This document shows, piece after piece, positions 25,444 to 34,151 of a DNA stretch of 64,000 nucleotides (its first letter is position 1; the number at the start of each line of letters is the position of its first letter). Made by a program: the position numbers and the translations under genes. The notes beneath the pieces are model-generated. The model was not told the DNA's origin, did not search any database, and was given only the letters and a program-made list of their open reading frames with translations. Origin of the DNA: Salinispora oceanensis (GTDB lineage Bacteria > Actinomycetota > Actinomycetes > Mycobacteriales > Micromonosporaceae); NCBI RefSeq assembly GCF_000383575.1, contig NZ_KB911579.1:4735424-4799423 (forward strand), in the 5' to 3' direction.

Positions 25444-26448
25444 ATGCGCTCCCACCCCACCGACGGGCTGCGCTTCGGAGTGATCGGCTGCTCTGCGTTC
25501 GGCGCGCGCAGCATGCTGCCCGTCATCCGGGACAACCCCGCCACGGTGCTGACCGCCGTCGCCAGCCGGTATCGCGCCCGGGCGGAGGAATTCGCCGCCC
25601 GGTTTGGTGGCGACGCCGTGGCGGGTTACCGGAACCTGCTGGCCCGCGACGATGTGGAGGCCGTCTACATCGCGCTGCCCAACGCACTGCACCACGAGAT
25701 GGCCCTGGCGGCGCTGGACCGCCGCAAGCACGTCCTGGCGGAGAAACCCCTGACCACTCGGCCTGAGGACACCGCCGAGCTGATCCGGGCGGCGGCTACC
25801 CACGGCCTGGTGCTGCGGGAGAACTACGGTTTCGAGCACCACGGTCAGCACGAGCGGGTGCGCGCCCTGGTACGGGAGGGCCACATCGGCCGGCTCCGGC
25901 ACGTTGAGAGCTCGTTCTGCTACCCGTCGGTGCCCCGCGACGACGTTCGGTACCGGCCCGACCTGGGCGGCGGCGCCCTGCTCGACGTCGGCGTCTACCC
26001 GGTACGGGCGATGCAGTACTTCCTCGGCGACGACCTGACCGTCGCGGGTGCCGTGCTGCGCTGCGACCCGGCCCTCGGGGTGGACGTCGCGGGCAGCTTC
26101 GTCGTGCACGCCGCGGATGGCGTGATCGCCACGGGCAGCTTCGGGTTGGAGCACGGCTTCGGCTCCCGTTACCGGTTGTGGGGCAGCTCCGGCCAGCTCG
26201 TCGTCGAGCGGGCCTTCACCCCGCCGCCCGGGCACGCCCCGACCCTGCGCATCGAGTCGCAGAACCGCGTGGAGGAGCTGACCCTGCCCGCCGAGCACCA
26301 GCTCAGCGCTGGCGTGAGCGCCTTCGCAGCGGCGGTCGGCGCGGCCCGCGCGCACGGCCGCGACCCGGGCCACGAGCAGTGGGCGGGCACTGCCGCCGGC
26401 ACCGCCGCCCTGGTCGCCCGCATCCGCGAGGTCGCCGTGCGGATTTAG
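25444..26448 (+). CDS. NDP-sugar 3-ketoreductase (Gfo/Idh/MocA family)
   Basis: A 334-residue Gfo/Idh/MocA oxidoreductase. The N-terminal FGVIGCSAFGARSML Rossmann turn, the VLAEKPLT motif with the family's Lys, and the GGGALLDVGVYPVRAMQ block near the active site are present. It is similar to KijD10/TylC1-type 3-ketoreductases, which reduce the 3-keto group left by the 2,3-dehydratase. The start is 4 bp after the methyltransferase stop, so translation is coupled. The stop lies only 2 bp from the stop of the convergent aminotransferase gene, with no terminator between. Confidence 0.88.
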   Translation: MRSHPTDGLRFGVIGCSAFGARSMLPVIRDNPATVLTAVASRYRARAEEFAARFGGDAVAGYRNLLARDDVEAVYIALPNALHHEMALAALDRRKHVLAEKPLTTRPEDTAELIRAAATHGLVLRENYGFEHHGQHERVRALVREGHIGRLRHVESSFCYPSVPRDDVRYRPDLGGGALLDVGVYPVRAMQYFLGDDLTVAGAVLRCDPALGVDVAGSFVVHAADGVIATGSFGLEHGFGSRYRLWGSSGQLVVERAFTPPPGHAPTLRIESQNRVEELTLPAEHQLSAGVSAFAAAVGAARAHGRDPGHEQWAGTAAGTAALVARIREVAVRI

Positions 26449-26450
26449 GG

Positions 26451-27638
26451 TCAGAACGCCGCCGGTGCCGGGCGGGCCGCGACGCAGGAGCGCACCTCGG
26501 TGATGACCCGGTCGACGTCGGCGTCGGAGAGCGCCTGATGGATCGGCAGCAGCAGCGTCCGATCGGCGGCGGCCTCGGCGCGGGGCAGGACCGCGCGTGA
26601 TCCGTAAGCGGCCACCTGGTGCATCAGGGGGTAGCGGAAGGTGGTGTAGATGCCGCGTTCGAGCAGGTCGCGCGCCACCCGGTCGCGGATGTCGTCCTCG
26701 AACTGCACCCAGTACATGAAGTACGAGGACGTTTGGCCGGCGGGCAGGGGCGGCGGGAGGCGCAGTCCGGCCACGTCGGACAGGCCCTCGTCGTAGGCCC
26801 GGGCGACCTCGCGGCGGCGGGCGACGAACTCCGCCAGCCGGCTCAGCTGGACCAGTCCGATGGCCGAGAGGACGTCGTTCGTGGTCGACCGGCCGGTGAA
26901 CGACACCACGTCGTAGTCCCACCACCGGGTCGGTGAGCGCAGCGCCTGGTCGTAGCCGCTGTGGAAGAGTCCGGTCGAGCCGGCCGCGCGCTGTTCCAGG
27001 CCGAGGTAGGCGATCTTGGATGCCTGGGCGGCCAGCTCCGGGTCGCGGACGTATAGCATGCCGCCGTCCACCGTAACCACCATCTTGGCGTGGTCGAAGC
27101 TCCACAGGCCCATGTCGCCGAACGTGCCGCAAGCGCGTCCATCCACGGTCGAGGCGATTGCCAGCGCGGCGTCCTCGACCAGCCGGATCCCGCGGTCGCG
27201 GCACAGCTCGGCGATTTCCGCGACCGCGCCGGGCCGGCCGCCGTAGTGCAGGATGATCACGGCCTTGGTGCGCTCGGTCAGCACCGCCTCGACGTCGGCC
27301 ACGGTCGGGTTGAGTGTGGCCTCGTCAACATCGCAGAAGACCGGCCGCGCACCGCGCCCGGCGATCGCGTTGCCGGCCGCCACGAAACTCACCGTCGGCA
27401 GCACGACCTCGTCACCGGGGCCGACGCCGAGCAGGTCGGCCGCGACGAACGTGGCCGAACTGCACGAGTTCGTCGCCGTGACGTGCTCGGGGCCGACGCC
27501 GAGGTGCCGCGCGAACGCCTCCTCAAACGCGGCGGTCCGAGGACCGCGGCCGACCCAGTTGCTCGCGAATACCTCCCGCACCGCCGCGAGTTCGCGCTCG
27601 CCAAGCGAGGGCTGTACGACGTTGATCATCTGATCCAT
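26451..27638 (-). CDS. DegT/DnrJ/EryC1-family sugar aminotransferase
   Basis: A 395-residue PLP-dependent sugar aminotransferase. The cofactor Lys is in the SFDHAKMVVT motif and the PLP-contacting Asp in LVEDAALAI. The substrate pocket block NSCSSATFVAADLLGVGPGD and the inter-subunit FRYPLMHQ are typical. It would transaminate the 4-keto group of the branched 2-deoxypentose, giving a 4-amino sugar. A GAGGAG site precedes the ATG at 27638. Leftward, convergent with the three sugar genes; the Nudix gene lies 87 bp upstream on the same strand and may share its promoter. Confidence 0.92.
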   Translation of the reverse strand: MDQMINVVQPSLGERELAAVREVFASNWVGRGPRTAAFEEAFARHLGVGPEHVTATNSCSSATFVAADLLGVGPGDEVVLPTVSFVAAGNAIAGRGARPVFCDVDEATLNPTVADVEAVLTERTKAVIILHYGGRPGAVAEIAELCRDRGIRLVEDAALAIASTVDGRACGTFGDMGLWSFDHAKMVVTVDGGMLYVRDPELAAQASKIAYLGLEQRAAGSTGLFHSGYDQALRSPTRWWDYDVVSFTGRSTTNDVLSAIGLVQLSRLAEFVARRREVARAYDEGLSDVAGLRLPPPLPAGQTSSYFMYWVQFEDDIRDRVARDLLERGIYTTFRYPLMHQVAAYGSRAVLPRAEAAADRTLLLPIHQALSDADVDRVITEVRSCVAARPAPAAF

Positions 27639-27725
27639 ACGGGCTCCTCGGCGTTCGCGGCGGGACGTCGGTCCTACGCTCGCACCGGGCGCGCGGGCCG
27701 CGCATCGCGCAGATTGCGGCACCGG

Positions 27726-28307
27726 TCAAGCGGTCGCCCGCTCGTGCAGGAGCAGCAGCAGATAGGCGGCCGTGGTGGAGTCGTCGCGGATGCCGCCCGT
27801 GCGGATCAGCCGCTCGAACTCCGCCCGCGGCACCCAGCGGTGGCGCATGTCCTGCTCCTCGTGCTCACGTCGCGGCACTCCGGGGCTCAGGCCGGTGGCC
27901 AGGAAGACGGTGAACTGCTGGCCGCTGGCGCCGTGCCAGCCGTGGAGCTGGCCGAGCGAGGTCCACGACGTCGCGCTGATGCCGGTCTCCTCGGCCAGCT
28001 CGGCACGGCCCAATTCCTCTGCGCTGCCGGTGCGGCCGGCCGGGAAGCAGCCCTGGGGGAACTCCCAGTACCGCCCGCCGGTTGGGTACCGGTACTGCTC
28101 GACTAGGTGGAACCCGCCGTTCTCGGCGGCTATCACCACGGCGTAGTCGGGCCGGTCGACCACCGAGTAGATGCCGCAGGTGCCGTCCGGCCGTTCCACC
28201 ACGTCCTCGCGCAGCGACAGCCACGGGTTGCGGTAGATCTCCCGGGAGGAGACCGCCCGGATGACGCCGGGCATGAACTCCGCAGGCTCGGTCACCTCCA
28301 CCACCAC
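27726..28307 (-). CDS. Nudix hydrolase (ADP-ribose/NDP-sugar pyrophosphatase type), imperfect Nudix box
   Basis: A 193-residue Nudix-fold protein with the ADP-ribose-pyrophosphatase features YRYPTGGRYWEFPQG and AELAEETGI. The Nudix box is imperfect: the usual R of REUxEE is Ala (AELAEE), and the region before it (GCFPAGRTGSAEE) lacks the standard Gx5E spacing. The metal-binding EE pair remains. The start is one of three tandem GTG codons at 28302-28307, after a GAGGA site. It may hydrolyse NDP-sugar or other nucleotide intermediates as housecleaning, or be an unrelated passenger. It sits between the aminotransferase and the divergent methyltransferase gene. Confidence 0.8.
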   Translation of the reverse strand: MVVEVTEPAEFMPGVIRAVSSREIYRNPWLSLREDVVERPDGTCGIYSVVDRPDYAVVIAAENGGFHLVEQYRYPTGGRYWEFPQGCFPAGRTGSAEELGRAELAEETGISATSWTSLGQLHGWHGASGQQFTVFLATGLSPGVPRREHEEQDMRHRWVPRAEFERLIRTGGIRDDSTTAAYLLLLLHERATA

Positions 28308-28476
28308 CGTTCCTCGTGCCCGGACCGCCGCGTCGAGGATAGCGGCGCTGCCGGCGGGAGGCCGACTTCACCGGTGCGATGTCCGGCCTCGCAGCCGCCG
28401 CGGAGATCGGGCAACCGAGGAGATGTGCGCGCCCGCTGCCCGCTGCGACGGTGACGGGGCCGAATGAGAGGTCTCC

Positions 28477-31020
28477 ATGTTGCCGACTGCCGCCGCGACC
28501 CACCATCTCCTCACCCGGAACGGCGCTGACCGGGAGGCGGCGCGCCGGGCCGCGTTCCTCCACCAGGACGGCGTGCTGCTCTGCTCGACGGTCCGCGCTC
28601 TCGACGCCCTGGGGCTGCTGGACCCGGCCGGCCCGGCCGACCGGCCGGAGAACGGCTACCTACGTGTCGCCTGGCGCTCCCTAGCCGCAGTCGGCTGGCT
28701 GGACGAGTCCGCCCGGACGTGGACCGACGAGGGCCGGACCGCGATGCGCCACCGCGAGCGGTACGTGGCTGCCGGGCGTTTTCTGAGCCGCTTCGCCGAC
28801 AACGACCCGGAAGTTTGGTCCCGGCCCTGGAGCACCGCCACCGAGAAGGCGTTCGCCGAGGTACTGGACGCCCACGAGCACTGGCGGTCCGGAGCCGACC
28901 CGGACGGGGTGGTCACCGCGCACCTCGACGGCGCGCTGGCCGTCCCCGCCCTGCTGTCGTTGCGCGGCACCGGACGGCTGCCGCAGCCGGAGGGCGACGT
29001 CGCGCGGCTGCTGTCCCTGCTCGGCTGGCGCGACGGTGACGGCTGCTGGACCCCGTCCGGGCGTGCCGGACTCGACCTGGTCGTCCACCTCGGGATGGTG
29101 GGCTCCTACCTGCCCATGCTCGCCCGCCTCGAAGAGCTCTGCCGGGGCGACCTGCTCGTCGAGCCTGGCGACGGCGAATGGCACTGCGAGCGCCGGCTCA
29201 ACGTGCAGGCCAGCGCCGCCGCGCACCGGCGTTACTTCGCCGATGCCGACCCGGTGTTGACGGAGATCTTCAGCCGCACGCCGCGCCCCACCTTCGTCGC
29301 CGACATGGGCTGCGGCGACGGCAGCTGGCTGGCGCACCTCCATGACCTGCTGGGGGACGGCATCCGCTATGTCGGCATCGACACCAGCCGAGTGGCGCTC
29401 GACCGTACCCGCGAGGTGCTGGGGGCGGCCGGATTGCATGACCCGCTGCTGCTCCAGGGCGACATCAGCGACCCCGGCGCGTTGCGCGACCAACTCGCCG
29501 CCCACGGCCTGGCGATCGAAGACGGCCTGCACATCCGGGCGTTCCTCGACCATGACCGCCGTTACCTCGGCGGCGGCCAGGAGACCGCCCTGCCCGGCTG
29601 GTCCACCGGCGCCTACGTCGCCCCTGACGGGCGTCCGCTGGAGGCCACCGAGGTGGAAGCCGACCTCGTCGAGCACTTCCGCAGATGGGTGCCATACGTG
29701 CGCAAGCACGGACTGGTCGTGATCGAGGCGCACTGCGTGGCGCCGCACGTGACGCGGCGCCACCTCGGTGCCCTGCACTCGGTGGCCTTCGACGCCTATC
29801 ACGGGCTCTCGCACCAGTATCCGGTCGAGCACTCCGCCTTCATGCGGTGCTGCCGGCTCGCCGGGCTGCAGCCGGTCAGCCACATTGAGCGCCGCTACCC
29901 CTCCACCCGGCCGTTCGTCGCGGTGTCGCTCAACCGCCTCGAACCCGTACGGTCGGCGCCGCGCCGCATCGTGACCGACCGCCGTGACACGTGGCGGCCC
30001 GGCCCGGGCACCGACCGGACGGACGGCAAGCAGCTGCACCGTCTCCTCTTTACTGACGGCGACGTCGCCCATCCGCGCCTGTGGTGTTCCGGCGCCACCG
30101 GGATCGTGGTCCGTGACGCGCTGCGGGCCGTTGAGGCGCGCATCGACAGCGCCGGGCGCGGCGACGTCGTCCGGGTCCTCGACTACGGCGCCGGCACCGG
30201 GCTGGCCTCGATCGAGCTGATCAAGGCCTGCGTCGCGCACGACGTCGAAGCGCGCCTCGCCGCCCGCGGCGCCACCTTCGAGCTGCACCTGGTCGACATC
30301 CCGACGAGCTGGTTCGCCCAGGGCTACGACCTGCTGTCCGGGCAGCCCTGGACGCGGTTCCACGCGTTGCGCACCGGCACCGCGTTCCGCCCGCTGCTCG
30401 ACGTGACGGCGGGCGAGCGGGTCGACGTGGTGCTCGCCAACATGGTGTTCCACCTGCTGACCGACGGTGCGATGCGGCGGGCCGCGGAGTCCCTGGCCGG
30501 CGTGCTGCGGCCCGGCGGCCTGCTCTGCTTCAGCTCACCAGACCTGGGCCCGGCCGGTCCCCACGCGCTGCTCTTCCACGACCCCAACCGGTTGCTGCGC
30601 GGCCACTGGCTGGCCGCGCTCGACGCGGCCGAGCCACTCTCCCTGGCACCGCCGCTGCGCGACGCGGTGGCGCGCGTGCGGCCGGCCGAGCGGTCGAGCG
30701 CGCAGCGGCGTGCCGACCGGCGGATCCTGCCCACCCCGCAGACCAGGACATCCGTGGCGGCTGCCCTGGCGCCGCATTTCCGCGGCGCCGTCGAGCGGCG
30801 TACCTACGAGCTCCTGGCGGAGGAGTGCCTGATGACGGCGCTCGTCCCGGCCAACCAGGCGGAATACCTCGCCGAGATCGCCGACCGGGACCTGCGGGAG
30901 GCCGTCATCCGGCACCTCATGCGAGATCGCGTTCTCCCCGAGCTGATGCACGGGCCCGCCGGCACCGCGCTCGGTCTCAACGTCGAATGGGCGCTCGGAA
31001 GCTTTGAACGGTCGCGCTGA
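28477..31020 (+). CDS. Tandem (two-domain) SAM-dependent methyltransferase
   Basis: An 847-residue protein with two class I methyltransferase domains in one chain. SAM motif I occurs as VADMGCGDGSWL (about residue 275) and again as VLDYGAGTGLASIEL (about residue 568). The first ~200 residues are helical and winged-helix-like, as in O-methyltransferase dimerisation regions (LCSTVRALDALGLLDP). The second domain includes a typical post-motif segment VLRPGGLLCFSS. Such double methyltransferases could methylate two positions or one twice; the acceptor (aryl hydroxyl, amino sugar or carbon) is unknown. GAGAGG-type site before the ATG. It reads divergently from the Nudix gene across ~170 bp. Confidence 0.85.
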   Translation: MLPTAAATHHLLTRNGADREAARRAAFLHQDGVLLCSTVRALDALGLLDPAGPADRPENGYLRVAWRSLAAVGWLDESARTWTDEGRTAMRHRERYVAAGRFLSRFADNDPEVWSRPWSTATEKAFAEVLDAHEHWRSGADPDGVVTAHLDGALAVPALLSLRGTGRLPQPEGDVARLLSLLGWRDGDGCWTPSGRAGLDLVVHLGMVGSYLPMLARLEELCRGDLLVEPGDGEWHCERRLNVQASAAAHRRYFADADPVLTEIFSRTPRPTFVADMGCGDGSWLAHLHDLLGDGIRYVGIDTSRVALDRTREVLGAAGLHDPLLLQGDISDPGALRDQLAAHGLAIEDGLHIRAFLDHDRRYLGGGQETALPGWSTGAYVAPDGRPLEATEVEADLVEHFRRWVPYVRKHGLVVIEAHCVAPHVTRRHLGALHSVAFDAYHGLSHQYPVEHSAFMRCCRLAGLQPVSHIERRYPSTRPFVAVSLNRLEPVRSAPRRIVTDRRDTWRPGPGTDRTDGKQLHRLLFTDGDVAHPRLWCSGATGIVVRDALRAVEARIDSAGRGDVVRVLDYGAGTGLASIELIKACVAHDVEARLAARGATFELHLVDIPTSWFAQGYDLLSGQPWTRFHALRTGTAFRPLLDVTAGERVDVVLANMVFHLLTDGAMRRAAESLAGVLRPGGLLCFSSPDLGPAGPHALLFHDPNRLLRGHWLAALDAAEPLSLAPPLRDAVARVRPAERSSAQRRADRRILPTPQTRTSVAAALAPHFRGAVERRTYELLAEECLMTALVPANQAEYLAEIADRDLREAVIRHLMRDRVLPELMHGPAGTALGLNVEWALGSFERSR

Positions 31021-31057
31021 GAGGCGCGTTGGGAAAACAACGGAAATGGGAGCCCGG

Positions 31058-32224
31058 ATGCTGCAGGAAGCGCCACACAGAGGTGCCTCGGAAACCACGC
31101 CCGTACGTTTGAACTCGCTGGCCGGGATGCGCTTTTTCGCCGGCCTCCTGGTGTTCTTCACCCATGCCCTCGTCGGGTCGATGCTGTTCGCCTCGAACTT
31201 CCAGATGGAGTACACCGGGCTGATCATCTTCGGCGGCTGGGCCGGGCTCGTCTACTTCTTCGTACTGAGCGGTTTCGTCATGACCTGGGCACGGCGGCGG
31301 TCGGACACCGCCGGTACGTTCTGGCGGCGCCGCGCCTTCCGGGTGTTCCCGAACTACCTGTCCACTCTCCTGGTCTACATCGCCGTGCTGGGCCTGATCC
31401 TGCACGTGCCTATCCAGGGCCGGACCGTGCTGGTGCACCTGCTGGCCCTGCAGTCGTTCGTCCCGGATCTGGGTAGCCGGATCGCCTTCAACCCGCCGGC
31501 TTGGTCGCTCTCCGCCGAGCTGTTCTTCTACCTTTGCTTCCCGTTCCTCATCCGGATGGTCGATCGGATCCGGCCGGAACGGCTGTGGGCCTGGGCGGGC
31601 GGCGTGGTGGCGGCCTGCTTCGTCACGCCGCTGCTGGCCCCGAGGCTGCTGCCGCCGTCCGCGCCGATCGAGGGCCTGGGCTGGCCGGAGCTGGAGATGT
31701 GGGTGATCCAGCAGTTCCCGCCGATCCGGATGCTGGAGTTCGTCCTGGGCATGCTGCTGGCCAAGATCGTCCTGTCTGGCCGACGGATCCCGCTGACCTT
31801 CGGCGCCGCTGTGGCGATCTTCGTGGCGATCTACGCTCTGTCCCCGCTGATCCCGGAGCGTCTGAACATGGCGGCGATCCATGTCGTACCGATCGGTCTG
31901 ATCATCCTGACCGCAGCCACCCGGGACCGGCAGGGGTACGGCCCTGGCTGGTTGGGCAGTCGCGTGATGGTCAAGCTGGGGGACCTGTCCTTCGCCTTCT
32001 ACATCTGGCACTACCTGGTGGTTATTTACGTTCGGCAATGGCTCGGCTCGCCCGAGGGCTGGAGTACGCCGGTAGGCTTCGCCGTTCTCGCCCTGCTCTT
32101 CGCGGTCACGCTGGGTCTGGCCTGGCTCCAGTTCACATTGATCGAGAACCCGATGTACCGGCGCTTCGCCACCGCCCGGCGCCGACGGACGCCGAAACCC
32201 GTTCCGGCCGCCGAGCGTGAATGA
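31058..32224 (+). CDS. Acyltransferase-3 family membrane O-acyltransferase
   Basis: A 388-residue polytopic membrane protein of the OafA-type acyltransferase-3 family. The conserved N-terminal Arg and His are present in GMRFFAGLLVFFTHAL, and FYIWHYLVVIY is typical of helix 10. It probably acylates the sugar or another hydroxyl of the product, using acyl-CoA from the cytoplasm. I chose the ATG at 31058 because GGGAG lies 5 bp upstream; an in-frame ATG at 31046 has no such site. It is paralogous to the Arg/His-less protein at 13936-15144. Followed by a hairpin and then a DGPF gene. Confidence 0.87.
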   Translation: MLQEAPHRGASETTPVRLNSLAGMRFFAGLLVFFTHALVGSMLFASNFQMEYTGLIIFGGWAGLVYFFVLSGFVMTWARRRSDTAGTFWRRRAFRVFPNYLSTLLVYIAVLGLILHVPIQGRTVLVHLLALQSFVPDLGSRIAFNPPAWSLSAELFFYLCFPFLIRMVDRIRPERLWAWAGGVVAACFVTPLLAPRLLPPSAPIEGLGWPELEMWVIQQFPPIRMLEFVLGMLLAKIVLSGRRIPLTFGAAVAIFVAIYALSPLIPERLNMAAIHVVPIGLIILTAATRDRQGYGPGWLGSRVMVKLGDLSFAFYIWHYLVVIYVRQWLGSPEGWSTPVGFAVLALLFAVTLGLAWLQFTLIENPMYRRFATARRRRTPKPVPAAERE

Positions 32225-32272
32225 GGGGGTTGTGTGCGGCGCCGGTGCTATTTTCTGCGGGACCGTCGTCGA

Positions 32273-32297
32273 CTCCGGCGGACAGCGTCCGCCGGAG
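32273..32297 (+). terminator. Hairpin between acyltransferase and second DGPF gene
   Basis: 11-bp perfect stem (32273-32283 with 32287-32297) and a 3-base loop, 49 bp after the acyltransferase stop and 35 bp before the DGPF ATG. It may be a terminator or attenuator. No good ECF42-type promoter was found in this gap. Confidence 0.6.
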
Positions 32298-32331
32298 CGG
32301 CAGTGAGAAGCATCAATTTGGAGGGGCACTG

Positions 32332-32676
32332 ATGGCCCAGTACGGGATCTTGGTCTACCAGCCGGCGCCGGCCGACCCGATGGACCTCCCGGCCGACTAC
32401 GAGAAGGCGCTGGAGAGCTACCCCGACCAGGTGGCGGCACTGGGGGTCACCCCGGTCACCGGATTCGCGCTGCAACCCAGCACCGTGACCACCTCGGTCC
32501 GCGGCGACGTGGTCATCGACGGCCCGTTCATCGAGGCCAAGGAGGTCGTCGCCGGGTTCTTCGTCATCGAGGCACCCAGCCCGGAGATCGCGCTGGAGGT
32601 GGCCAAGCTCAACCCGGCCACCCAGTACGGCGGCGGCGTCGAGGTCCGGCCGCTGTTCGTCCCGCCGGCCGAGTGA
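32332..32676 (+). CDS. DGPF/YCII-domain protein, intact motif
   Basis: A 114-residue DGPF-family protein with the canonical motif in VVIDGPFIEAKE followed by GFFVIEAPS. It is near-identical in layout to the copy at 19823-20167 but keeps the DGPF residues. GGAGGGG Shine-Dalgarno 5-6 bp before the ATG. In many actinomycetes one or more such genes flank an ECF42 sigma gene; here the sigma factor is 1.5 kb downstream with a glycosyltransferase between. It probably works with the sigma factor in signal recognition (family association, mechanism not established). Confidence 0.92.
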   Translation: MAQYGILVYQPAPADPMDLPADYEKALESYPDQVAALGVTPVTGFALQPSTVTTSVRGDVVIDGPFIEAKEVVAGFFVIEAPSPEIALEVAKLNPATQYGGGVEVRPLFVPPAE

Positions 32677-32678
32677 CG

Positions 32679-32716
32679 CACGCCGACGCCGACGCCGCGG
32701 CGTCGGCGTCGGCGTG
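32679..32716. terminator. Perfect 38-bp palindrome, bidirectional terminator
   Basis: 32679-32697 is exactly complementary to 32698-32716, built from CGCCGA-type repeats. It fills the whole gap between the convergent DGPF and glycosyltransferase genes. Confidence 0.85.
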
Positions 32717-32717
32717 A

Positions 32718-33998
32718 TCAGGCGTGCGACCCCCGGTGGTCGGCGGTCAGTTTTTCCAGCGCCGGCACAACGTCGGCCGGGGTCGGCATCCCCCTCGTTT
32801 CGGTGCGCAGCCGGGCGGCGTTGTCCGCGAACGACGGGTCCTCCAGCACCCGCCTGAGGCTGTCACGAAGGATGGCGGGGGTCAGGCTGTTCGCGTTGGC
32901 GGCATAGACGCCGGCCCCGCGGCTCTCCAGCCCGTCACTCATCGCCACCGGACCCCACCACTTCTCGACCTTGGCGTCGTGCGGGACGATGACCTGCGGA
33001 ACGGCGTGCTCCGACGCCGTGGCGAAGCTTCCCACCCCACCGTCGTGAACGAGCGCCGCGCACGTCGGCAGCAGCGAGGTGAACGGGACGAAGTCGACGT
33101 TGCGCACGTTGTCCGGAATCGCCGTCGCCGGCCCGAGCTGCTGGGCGTTGAAGGTCGCGATCACCTCGACGTCGAGGTCGGCCACCGCCTCGAAGAGGCC
33201 GCTCACCGAGGCCGCCTCGCCGATGCCAGCGTCCCGGTGCGAGATGCCCTGGGTGATGCAGACGCGCCTACGGGCGGGCGGCTCGAACACCCACCGCGGC
33301 GTCGTCGCCGGGCCGTTGAACGGCACACTGCGCATCGGGACGTAGTGCACGCCCTCCGGCTGCCAGATCCACGGCGGCGTCGGGGCGATCGTCCACTTGC
33401 CGAGCACCGTCGTCTCGTCGAAGTCCCGGCCGTACCGCTCCAGGATCGGCTGCAGCCAGTCCCGCAGCGGATCTCCGGCGGTGCCGAGCCCGGCCCGGCA
33501 GGCCGCGCGCACCTGCGCCATCCGGTCCACGCTGAGGATGAAGCGGGCGTGCACGGCGCCGACGACCTGCGCCGCGACCGCGCCGGGAAAGGCACTGGAG
33601 TCCCAGATCACCAGGTCGGGGAGCCACGCGCGGGCGAAGCCGACCAGGTCGTCGGTCACCGCGTCCGGGAAGAAGACCTGATGGACGCCGAGGGTGAAGT
33701 CGCGGAGCTCGACGTGCGGGTCGCCCCAGCCGTAGTCGCTCTGCACCGACCTCCCGGTGCGGTCACCCCGCGGGTCGCAGGCGCCCGCCGGCGCCTCGAA
33801 ACCCGCCACCCGCTCGTGCAGCGGGGGCATGTCCGCGCCGATCGCAACACCAGGCAAGCCGCAGTGCGCGATCGCCTCACTCAGCTCCGGCGGGGCGGCG
33901 ACGCACACCTCGTGCCCCGCGGCACGGAGCGCCCAGGCCAGCGGCACCTGCGCATAGAGGTGGGCCTTGAAGGGATTGGTCACGAAGAGGACGCGCAT
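32718..33998 (-). CDS. GT1-family glycosyltransferase (UGT/CalG-like)
   Basis: A 426-residue GT-B fold glycosyltransferase of the macrolide/enediyne type. The N-terminus MRVLFVTNPFKAHLYAQVPL is the acceptor-side signature with the catalytic-base His region. The C-terminal donor-binding block includes LVHDGGVGSFATASEHAVPQ, where the usual HHGGxGT reads HDGGVGS. It is the only glycosyltransferase in the window, so it should attach the predicted 4-aminopentose to the aglycone. Starts at the ATG at 33998. Convergent with the DGPF gene and divergent from the sigma factor gene. Confidence 0.9.
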   Translation of the reverse strand: MRVLFVTNPFKAHLYAQVPLAWALRAAGHEVCVAAPPELSEAIAHCGLPGVAIGADMPPLHERVAGFEAPAGACDPRGDRTGRSVQSDYGWGDPHVELRDFTLGVHQVFFPDAVTDDLVGFARAWLPDLVIWDSSAFPGAVAAQVVGAVHARFILSVDRMAQVRAACRAGLGTAGDPLRDWLQPILERYGRDFDETTVLGKWTIAPTPPWIWQPEGVHYVPMRSVPFNGPATTPRWVFEPPARRRVCITQGISHRDAGIGEAASVSGLFEAVADLDVEVIATFNAQQLGPATAIPDNVRNVDFVPFTSLLPTCAALVHDGGVGSFATASEHAVPQVIVPHDAKVEKWWGPVAMSDGLESRGAGVYAANANSLTPAILRDSLRRVLEDPSFADNAARLRTETRGMPTPADVVPALEKLTADHRGSHA

Positions 33999-34151
33999 GG
34001 CGCTCAGTATGGTGCCGGCGCCCGTTCCGGGTATCTCCAGAAATGCGCGCCCGGGAAACGGTTGGTCCGGCGCGCGTGTCACTCCCCTCGACCGCGCTCT
34101 GAGACCGGAGGCTACGGTAGTGACAACCCGATCGCTCATGCCTGGACGCCC

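Noticed and set aside
28681..30453. 590-residue open frame antisense to the tandem methyltransferase
   Set aside because: No domain and atypical composition; the plus-strand gene has two SAM motifs.
32260..32300. ECF42-type promoter before the second DGPF gene
   Set aside because: Only a weak CGTCGT-16-CGTC match, overlapping a perfect hairpin; not convincing.
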